Shown here piece by piece: positions 37,302-43,602 of a stretch of DNA of 43,602 bases. The position numbers and the translations under genes were made by a program. The notes beneath the pieces were generated by a model. That model was not told where the DNA came from, did no database searches, and was given only the letters and a program-made list of their open reading frames with translations. Each line of letters begins with the position of its first letter. The first letter of the stretch is position 1. Origin of the DNA: Deltaproteobacteria bacterium (GTDB lineage: Bacteria > Desulfobacterota > Desulfobacteria > Desulfobacterales > Desulfosarcinaceae); the NCBI GenBank assembly GCA_002747175.1, contig PDTK01000040.1, positions 1 through 43,602 on the forward strand. Direction: 5' to 3'.

Positions 37302-38108
37302 ATGCCCCGGTTTAAATCGCTCATGGACGTATTCAAACTGCTGGAAAAATCCAATTGCCGCAAATGTAACGAAAAAACCTGCATGGCCTTTGCCGCCGCC
37401 GTGTTTGGCGGTCGGCGGCCACTATCCGACTGCCCCCGGCTGGATCCCCGGCTCGCCCGGCAGGTCGAAACCCGGCCAGAGCAGTGGGTCGATAACGAAC
37501 AGAAAACAGAAAATCCGTTGGCCGGACTGAAGGCCCGGCTGCGCCAGGTCGATTTCGCCGATGCGGCCGGTCGCATCGGTGCGGTCTGGGATGGTAAAAA
37601 GCTGGTTTTGAAAGTGATGGGCAAGGATTTCGGGATGGCTCCAGACGGTACGGTATTCACGGATATCCATGCCAATCCCTGGGTAACGGCCCCTGTTATC
37701 AATTACATCCTGCACTGCAAGGGCATCCCGGTTGCCGGAAATTGGGTGCCACTGCGAGAACTTCCCAGTGGGGGAGAGTGGTACCGGCTGTTCGGTCAGC
37801 GCTGTGAGAAGCCCATGAAAAAGGTCGCCGATGCCTACCCCGAGCTGTTCGGTGACCTGGTCGAACTGTTGGGTGGTCAGCCGGCCAATAGCCAGTTCCA
37901 GTCGGATGTGGCCCTGGTGCTCTATCCTCTGCCCCTGATCCCGTTGCTTGTCTGCTACTGGCATGCGGAGGACGGCATGGGGTCCGATCTGAACCTGTTT
38001 TTCGATACCACCGCCGAGGATAATCTGAGTATTGACGGCTTGTATACTCTGGGGGCGGGTATTACCCGGATGTTTGAAAAACTGGCCCTGCGTCACGGGA
38101 CACGCTGA
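37302..38108 (+). CDS. DUF3786 protein with an N-terminal 4Fe-4S domain
   Basis: From ATG 37302 (AAAGGAGG 7 bases upstream) the product has 268 residues. Residues 8-46 have Cys19, Cys22, Cys27 and Cys44 in the C-x2-C-x4-C-x16-C pattern of the Fe-S domain of corrinoid proteins of the acetyl-CoA pathway. A DUF3786 domain follows (FADAAGRIGAVWDGKKLVLKVMGKDF, HCKGIPVAGNWVPLRELPSG). The exact function is unknown; the family is typical of anaerobes with CO dehydrogenase. A second DUF3786 gene lies 143 bases downstream. Confidence 0.75.
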   Translation: MPRFKSLMDVFKLLEKSNCRKCNEKTCMAFAAAVFGGRRPLSDCPRLDPRLARQVETRPEQWVDNEQKTENPLAGLKARLRQVDFADAAGRIGAVWDGKKLVLKVMGKDFGMAPDGTVFTDIHANPWVTAPVINYILHCKGIPVAGNWVPLRELPSGGEWYRLFGQRCEKPMKKVADAYPELFGDLVELLGGQPANSQFQSDVALVLYPLPLIPLLVCYWHAEDGMGSDLNLFFDTTAEDNLSIDGLYTLGAGITRMFEKLALRHGTR

Positions 38109-38230
38109 TCGCTCAAAACAATACAAAAAACTGGCCCGCTTATCCAGAAAACTCGATTTGCTGTATCCGCCCGCTTCCCCGCGCTGCCTGGGAGCGGAAA
38201 TGGGTCATGCGATCCCCACGGGAGTGCGGG

Positions 38231-38248
38231 AATCCTCAAAGGAGGATT
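38231..38248 (+). promoter_or_regulatory. Hairpin that buries the Shine-Dalgarno of the second DUF3786 gene
   Basis: AATCCTC-AAAG-GAGGATT is a perfect 7-bp stem. The SD GGAGG lies in loop and right arm, 4 bases before ATG 38252. It would lower translation unless opened. Confidence 0.55.
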
Positions 38249-38251
38249 AAA

Positions 38252-38866
38252 ATGGTGGAACGCGCACCGGTTTTCGACAGAATCATCAATGACTATTTGC
38301 GGCAAGTGACCACTCTGGAAGGCGGTACCCGCTTAACGGACATATTGGGGGTCAGCACCACACGGGATGGTTTTACGGTTCCCCTTTTCGACCAGACCAT
38401 CGTTGTCAGGTCATCGGGGATCTCCGATAATAGCGGCAAGGCCCCCAGTCACGCGATCAGTGTGCTGGTTTGCCAATACCTGCTGCTATGCCCGGATCCG
38501 CCCCAGACGGATCACACCCTGGTCACCTACAAGGATTTCAAAGATGCGGCACCTTACGTCGGCGGATTCAAGAACACGGTCGAACGGCCCATTGCCGACA
38601 CTTTTTCGGGCCGCGTGGACAGGTTAAAATCGGCATGTCAGGCAATCGGCGGACGGCCGTTCGACACGGACGTGAATTGCGAACTGGCTTATCGGTTCCA
38701 GGCACTGCCGCGAGTACCGATCTTTCTCCTTTTTCATGACGCCGACGAAGACTTTACGGCCCAGTGCACATTGCTTCTGCAAAAAAACGCAGCCAGCTAT
38801 CTGGACATGGAGTGCCTGGCTATGATCGGAGGAATACTTGCGCATCGTCTTCAGCAGGAGGCCTGA
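38252..38866 (+). CDS. DUF3786 domain protein
   Basis: From ATG 38252 the product has 204 residues with the DUF3786 pattern: GFTVPLFDQTIVV, SHAISVLVCQYLLLC, LVTYKDFKDAAPYVGGF and ALPRVPIFLLFHDADEDF. It lacks the cysteine domain of the upstream paralogue. The function is unknown; the tandem arrangement suggests a shared complex or pathway. The SD GGAGG is very strong but lies in a hairpin. An upstream in-frame start at 38207 would precede this SD. Confidence 0.75.
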   Translation: MVERAPVFDRIINDYLRQVTTLEGGTRLTDILGVSTTRDGFTVPLFDQTIVVRSSGISDNSGKAPSHAISVLVCQYLLLCPDPPQTDHTLVTYKDFKDAAPYVGGFKNTVERPIADTFSGRVDRLKSACQAIGGRPFDTDVNCELAYRFQALPRVPIFLLFHDADEDFTAQCTLLLQKNAASYLDMECLAMIGGILAHRLQQEA

Positions 38867-38918
38867 TCCGGTACCGAATGTCCTGAAAGTTTGCCATGGG
38901 CGGTCTATATGATGGAAA

Positions 38919-38944
38919 GCCGGGCGGCTCGCCAGCCGCCCGGC
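38919..38944 (+). terminator. Strong hairpin after the DUF3786 pair
   Basis: GCCGGGCGGCT (38919-38929) pairs perfectly with AGCCGCCCGGC (38934-38944) with a 4-base loop, 52 bases after the stop. The T-tract is missing, so it may be an imperfect or bidirectional terminator or an mRNA-stabilising hairpin. The remaining sequence up to 39139 shows no gene. Confidence 0.5.
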
Positions 38945-39139
38945 CGGTGTCAGCCTGGGAAGGATTCTAATAACTATAAATGTTTACAAACTATGCAAGT
39001 CCGACTTTGATTCAGTCAAGCGATTAATTCGAAGCTATTTCAAAAACAGGATTTCGGATCAAGATCAAGTGAAACGATTCTGCCGCCAAAATAGCGAAAA
39101 CGCCACCCAGCGATGGCTGGACAGAGGTAAAAAGAACTG

Positions 39140-40294
39140 ATGAAAGACAACACGGTGGTTATCATACGGAGTTCCTTCTCAGCGTATGGCGGTGTCGAAA
39201 AGGTTGTGTTGGATGTCCTTGATGCGCTGATAAAAAATAAAGTCAGGGTGATCTTGTTAACCTCGGCGCCGAGATCCTGGCCCATTGCACACCCAAAACT
39301 TGAAATCATTCCTGCCGGTGTCGGCAAAGGTCCCCGGTTTTTGCAGGCGTTCCTTTTTAACAGGGGGGTTACGAAATTCTTGAAATCGCAGCGGCAGCGG
39401 CCGGACTGCATTTTCTCTTTTGACAGAGTGATGACATTTACCCACCTGCACGGCGGTGGTGGTACTCATCGGACATTTTTGAAGCTAAAAAATGCCGAAT
39501 CCGGCTTTTGGTCCAGACAATTCAGACAGGCCAGCCTATTCCATAACTACACCCTGTACCTTGAAAAAAAGGGATTTAGCAACCCATTACTCAAGAAAAT
39601 TCAATGCGCCTCGTCATTGGTCAAACAGGATATCATCAGGGACTATGGTGTCTCGCGGGAAAAGCTGGTGCTGATACCCAACAGCATTGATTGGCCGGCC
39701 ATTGGTGAAATCTTCGACCATCGCCATCAGATCGCAGCAACCCTTGCGGATCGTCATGGCCTGGATCCACGCCGTTCGTATTTACTTTTTCTGGGCAGCG
39801 GGTTTGAGCGCAAGGGCCTGGACCTCGCCATTCGCGGCATCACAGGGCTGCCCGCGCACTATCGTTTGCTCATCGTTGGTAAAGGGCACAGGCAACCATA
39901 CGAGACCCTGGCCAAACGCCTGGCCTGTGACCGGCGAATCCATTTCCTCGGTCCCCAACCAGAGGGATGGAAATATGCAGCCCTTTGCAAGGCGTTGATT
40001 CTGCCCTCTCGATATGAACCTTTCGGTGTCGTCTGCGCCGAGGCCAGTGCCATGGGTCTTCCCGTACTGGTGAGTGATCGAACCGGTTATGTGGACTGGA
40101 TCCAGGAAGGGCGAAATGGCGTTATATTGAGATTCCCCGCCACCTGCGGGACGATTTCAGAAGCATTTGGTCGTCTGCTGGTCATGATCGAGTCGTCCCC
40201 CCTGGCACCGGAAAAAATCCGTGGAGAAAGCCGATGTCTGGATCATGGCAGGGTCATGAATCGATTGATCAGCGATTTTTTGGGGTTCGATTGA
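39140..40294 (+). CDS. Glycosyltransferase family 4 protein
   Basis: The 384 residues form a GT-B enzyme. The N-terminal half has SFSAYGGVEKVVLDVLDAL (acceptor side) and FDRVMTFTHLHGGGGTHRT. The C-terminal half has LLFLGSGFERKGLDLAIRGI and the nucleotide-sugar motif LPSRYEPFGVVCAEASAMGLPVL (ExxxxxxxE). The N-terminal HGGGGTHR and FxRxGGVE-type features resemble lipopolysaccharide core transferases of the WaaG kind, but the acceptor cannot be fixed. Its 3' end is 6 bases from the convergent membrane glycosyltransferase. Confidence 0.82.
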   Translation: MKDNTVVIIRSSFSAYGGVEKVVLDVLDALIKNKVRVILLTSAPRSWPIAHPKLEIIPAGVGKGPRFLQAFLFNRGVTKFLKSQRQRPDCIFSFDRVMTFTHLHGGGGTHRTFLKLKNAESGFWSRQFRQASLFHNYTLYLEKKGFSNPLLKKIQCASSLVKQDIIRDYGVSREKLVLIPNSIDWPAIGEIFDHRHQIAATLADRHGLDPRRSYLLFLGSGFERKGLDLAIRGITGLPAHYRLLIVGKGHRQPYETLAKRLACDRRIHFLGPQPEGWKYAALCKALILPSRYEPFGVVCAEASAMGLPVLVSDRTGYVDWIQEGRNGVILRFPATCGTISEAFGRLLVMIESSPLAPEKIRGESRCLDHGRVMNRLISDFLGFD

Positions 40295-40300
40295 TTTCCA

Positions 40301-41974
40301 TTACCCACGATCAACCAATTTGTCCGGCTTGGGAGGAGGACAGCGCAAATATTTCCCACAGGTCGGCTTCATCGGGGCATGGGGCGGGCAAACGGCTTTG
40401 CGGCGTAATAAAAACAGGTCACCGGCGTCTTGGTGCCGCCAATGCCCCACTTGTTCGAATGTATTTTGAAACTCAGCTATTGATCGACCGAATGCCGCAT
40501 CCTGCCACGCCGATGATTCCCATAACAAATAGACACTGCCCTGTGATTTCATTTGGGCCAACAATTCCGGCATGGAACGCGCGTCAACGGTATAAGAACA
40601 ATGGCAAACCGGCTGCAAGGTGGCCACATTGGCATAAAAAAGAACCCAAAGATGAATGGTTGACGGCCGACCACTAATGATCACAACCGGGGCGTCAGGC
40701 AATGTGTTCTTTATGGTTGCGCTAATTTGCCGATACACGGCTTTATCGGATTCAAAAGGGCTTACATTTTTGGCCAGGCTGGTTCCCACGATAAAAGCGG
40801 CGATCAGGGCCATGGATTGAGGTCTGGACAGATTGAATATTTTTTCTGTAAAATCAATCGTTTTTTGCATTCCGACCCCGGCTGGCAAACAAGAAGGGAT
40901 GATGAGCAGGATCGCAAAGCGGTAGGTCATGATCCAGGTCTGAAGCACATGTGTATACAAAAGCAGAAATGAGAACCCGATGATGGTCAGCAGAAATCCA
41001 AATGCGCGTCGCCGTTCACGCTGTCGCAGGGTGAAGATAAAGCCCGCTGCGAAAATGGGCACATAGGGATAATAAAATGCCTCCATTGCACTGCGCAGGA
41101 TCGTTCCTAAAGCGATCAACCAGATGGTGTTGCGTGCATTGGGCATAAATTCTCTCAACAAATTGTCATTTGACAGCAAACCGATGGACTTGAGCTGCAT
41201 TCGGAGGTCCTGGTAGGTGTCGATGGGAGCATGGAATTTATATACGACATCACTTAATCGGATTAGACTGAAAAGATCGATGTTTTGGTGCTTGGCGACC
41301 AAAGCCATCAGACCGCCAAGAAAGGCCGGCGGCAAGAGAAAAATCAGAAGACGGAGCCATTTTCGTTCTCCTCCGGCAACGGCCATATAAAGGCAGGCAA
41401 CCGGCAGGAGTATAATTCCTTCGATGCGGGTCCAGGCGGCCAACAGGATTAGGAAACTGCTTCCCGCGAGCAGCCCCAGAGAAGCATCTTTTTTAAAATT
41501 CGGTATTGTATGAAGGATAAACAGCCAGATGGCCGCCGTAAAAAAGAACCAGAAGGTGGCATCCCGCATGGCATCCACACTGTAACGGACCATTAACGGG
41601 AGCATGGTGTAGAGGAGAATCGTCAATTGGGCCGTGGCGGCATCTATATAAAGCCTCAGTAGCCGGTATAAAATAAGCAGCGTCCCAAAGCCCAAAAGCA
41701 GGGAAACCAGTTGCGCGCTCAGCACCCAATCGGATAACACCCACCAGAAAACGGCAACCAGGACCGGGTAAAGCGAAAAAAAGTGTAGCTGGCATTGATT
41801 CAGCAGGTGCCACTGTCCGTTGGCAACGGCTTTGGCCTGAAAAATGTACAGCACGCCATCCGGGTTGATGATTTCAAGATTGATCAGGGCGATCAACCTT
41901 ACCGCCAAACCGATTGCAAAAATCATGAACAACCACGGCTCGGTCAAGAATACTGGGCGGCGTTTCCGTATCAC
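40301..41974 (-). CDS. Membrane glycosyltransferase, GT-C/PMT_2 (ArnT-like) family
   Basis: The 557 residues include about a dozen hydrophobic segments. The first periplasmic loop has INPDGVLYIFQAKAV with Asp39, the likely catalytic carboxylate of GT-C enzymes, and a soluble C-terminal domain follows (from about 440). Such proteins transfer a sugar from a polyprenyl phosphate donor in the periplasm, often to lipid A or proteins. The start is GTG 41974 with GGGAGTG 8 bases upstream. It converges with the GT4 gene, leaving no room for a terminator between them. Confidence 0.78.
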   Translation of the reverse strand: MIRKRRPVFLTEPWLFMIFAIGLAVRLIALINLEIINPDGVLYIFQAKAVANGQWHLLNQCQLHFFSLYPVLVAVFWWVLSDWVLSAQLVSLLLGFGTLLILYRLLRLYIDAATAQLTILLYTMLPLMVRYSVDAMRDATFWFFFTAAIWLFILHTIPNFKKDASLGLLAGSSFLILLAAWTRIEGIILLPVACLYMAVAGGERKWLRLLIFLLPPAFLGGLMALVAKHQNIDLFSLIRLSDVVYKFHAPIDTYQDLRMQLKSIGLLSNDNLLREFMPNARNTIWLIALGTILRSAMEAFYYPYVPIFAAGFIFTLRQRERRRAFGFLLTIIGFSFLLLYTHVLQTWIMTYRFAILLIIPSCLPAGVGMQKTIDFTEKIFNLSRPQSMALIAAFIVGTSLAKNVSPFESDKAVYRQISATIKNTLPDAPVVIISGRPSTIHLWVLFYANVATLQPVCHCSYTVDARSMPELLAQMKSQGSVYLLWESSAWQDAAFGRSIAEFQNTFEQVGHWRHQDAGDLFLLRRKAVCPPHAPMKPTCGKYLRCPPPKPDKLVDRG

Positions 41975-42150
41975 TGTTCACTCCCGCTTTGGTTCAGTCC
42001 ATTTTGAAGGAAGCAAGAACAAAGCGACCCTGGTTGCAGCAAGGAAGCGGGTCGCCTGTATGTTGGCTGTTGAAAATACAAAAGGGATTATCAGATGGCA
42101 GGGCCATCTCAGGCTGCCTGGCACAGGACGCCTTATACATTAATAGCATT

Positions 42151-42312
42151 GTAAGCGTTTGCAGGGCACCGTATCTGCTTTGTTACCGGTCAGTTGAAGT
42201 ATGCTCCATACGTGTCTGTCTGCGTGGCCGAAGCCGTGCATCTACGGCGCCCTGCAAACGCTTATCGGCTGTGCTTTACAGGTATTGGCTGCTTCTACCC
42301 CGTGAACAGGTA
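42151..42312 (+). mobile_element. Miniature palindromic element, copy 2 (162 bp) with 9-bp TSD
   Basis: It contains a perfect 15-bp inverted repeat, AAGCGTTTGCAGGGC (42153-42167) and GCCCTGCAAACGCTT (42249-42263), then the tail TGCTTTACAGGTATTGGCTG, CTTCTACCCCGTGAACAGGTA shared with copy 1. Flanks are AATAGCATT (42142-42150) and CATAGCATT (42313-42321), a 9-bp duplication with one change. Internal GTATG-CTC-CATAC and CGGTCA/TGGCCG pairs keep the fold of copy 1 despite base changes. Confidence 0.78.
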
Positions 42313-42361
42313 CATAGCATTTTGTCAACGATTGCAATAATTCGAGCACTTACCCTACATT

Positions 42362-43474
42362 CTAACGCGGCGACCCGCATATGGGCTCAGGCTTGGAAAA
42401 GTAATACCCTTGGGAATATGCTATGCCTAAATTTTTGATAATATCTTGAATAACTTTGTCTCCTACAAATTCAGCAACAATATCAGTACCAAGTTTTTTC
42501 GCCATAAAAATTATTGTTTCGAGAACAATCATGTTTTCCTTTTTGGAATGAATATTTTTAATGATTTCGCCATCAACTTTTATATAATCAGGATAAATTT
42601 TTATTCTTTCAAAATATTTAATGAGATTATTAATCCCTATATGCCTGTCTATGTATAAGTCCTTTTTTGCCCTTTCCTGCTGTTCAATAAGCCTTTCCAA
42701 ATATTTCACCAACCTGCTGGAACCATTATGGTCTTCAAGTATCAACTGAAATCGGGATAAAGGATTTTTTTTAAATTTCATCACAGTCACTATAACTCTC
42801 TTTGAAGTTCACAAGCCCTAAATTATCGGCAATCCATTCCACTGCAGGTATATTTTCTATTTCTTCAATGATACATTCGTTTGTTTTGCTGACGGTATAA
42901 ACAGGGCTTATGGGTTCATGTGATATATTAACATTACAATACCTTCATTCAAGATCTCAGTTTCTGTGAAACCATATCCAAGTAAGTTTTCCTTTAAAAT
43001 ATTACCGGATAATCCTTCTGTAAGCATAACATTTTGGCGGTTATTTTTATTGAATATTTATACAAATTTATAGACATCACTGTAGTTACCGCCACACAAA
43101 ATATGAATAAAGGGAACATTAAATCCATATATATCATTGGCTATTGAACTAGTAACTTCTTCAACAGAAAGATTTTCATATCGATACATTTTTGCGAAAA
43201 CTTCGGAGAAATTTAATTCTTCTATAATAATTAATTTCCGATCATCGTATTGTTTGCTATTTTTTATAACTCCGCAAGTGCTTGTCCCCATAATTTTTGT
43301 ATTTGGAAGAATTTTTTTTATCTGCTGTGCAAGTTCAAAAGATTCACCCATATCCATCGTAGACGTGTATATATTCTGACAAAATAAACTTTATAAAAAT
43401 CAATTTCCGGCATGGATTAACAAAGATTCAATATCTGTTTCTTCTTTGTGGTAAAGCAAGTCATATCTTTTCAT
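42362..43474 (-). pseudogene. Decayed FIST-EAL signalling gene (AT-rich, multiple frameshifts)
   Basis: Reading the minus strand from ATG 43474 gives MKRYDLLYHKEETDIESLLI, then DFYKVYFVRIYTSTMDMGES after a frameshift near 43405, and TKIMGTSTCGVIKNSKQYDD, typical of a FIST sensory domain. An in-frame TAA at 43058-43060, a frameshift near 42935 (into NVNISHEPISPVYTV) and another near the A-run at 42775 follow. The last part (42790-42362) is an EAL-type C-terminus: YPDYIKVDGEIIKN, IVAEFVGDKVIQDIIKNLGI and AYSQGYYFSKPEP. FIST_C and the EAL core are missing or short. GC content is far below the rest of the window. Confidence 0.75.
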
Positions 43475-43602
43475 TCATATTCACCGAATTTTTATTCTAA
43501 ATAAAACCTAATCTGAGCGATTCAGCTTCCTGGCAGAGCTGTTGAGTAAAAATTCGAGAAGTAAAAACACCCATAGCAAGCGAAAAGCAGCTACCGCGTC
43601 AA
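43475..43602. other. Window end, no gene seen
   Basis: The AT-rich character continues to about 43530, then becomes more balanced. There is no ORF or repeat I can name. Confidence 0.4.

Noticed and set aside
42000..42140. Plus-strand frame resembling the C-terminal end of an IS110-type transposase (KATLVAARKRVACML).
   Set aside because: The resemblance is a few residues in a region with no other transposase motif. The evidence is too weak.

Overview
The window looks like chromosomal DNA from a sulfate-reducing member of the Desulfobacterota, close to Desulfobacteraceae/Desulfosarcinaceae. This is inferred from gene content: a CooC-type CODH maturation ATPase, tandem DUF3786 proteins (one with an Fe-S domain like those of corrinoid acetyl-CoA pathway proteins), a sodium-pump type glutaconyl-CoA decarboxylase alpha subunit, a cytoplasmic molybdopterin enzyme, many PAS/hybrid kinases and short palindromic intergenic repeats. 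Most of the window has moderate GC. The last 1.2 kb is strikingly AT-rich and looks foreign.

Region 1 (1-14.6 kb) is a complete S10-spc-alpha ribosomal protein superoperon on the + strand: the tuf 3' end, rpsJ to rplQ, secY, infA, rpmJ and rpoA, closed by a strong terminator after rplQ. There is no adk or map between secY and infA. Five small-subunit genes start with TTG, L3 lacks the glutamine that is methylated in E. coli, and L17 carries a long acidic tail.

Region 2 (14.6-20.6 kb) has a minus-strand cooC/Ski2-like helicase pair, a divergent U32-family protein, and a 66-residue zinc-ribbon protein behind a sigma-54 promoter and a structured leader. Region 3 (20.7-29.1 kb) is a probable minus-strand operon from a good sigma-70 promoter: two hybrid histidine kinases, an LpoB-like lipoprotein and a COG3014-like lipoprotein. 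A diguanylate cyclase with a long structured leader diverges from it.

Region 4 (29.1-38.9 kb) holds gcdA translationally coupled to a secreted lipase-like hydrolase, a two-gene methyltransferase/molybdopterin-enzyme unit, metY, and two DUF3786 genes. Region 5 (39.1-42.0 kb) has two convergent glycosyltransferases (GT4 and membrane GT-C). Region 6 (42.1-43.6 kb) contains a small transposable element and a decayed AT-rich FIST-EAL signalling gene.

The most notable non-gene structure is a roughly 160-bp palindrome-rich element present twice (35456-35613 and 42151-42312), each copy bounded by its own 9-bp direct repeat. This is the signature of recent transposition by a miniature element. Several other intergenic repeats and regulatory RNA candidates are listed separately.
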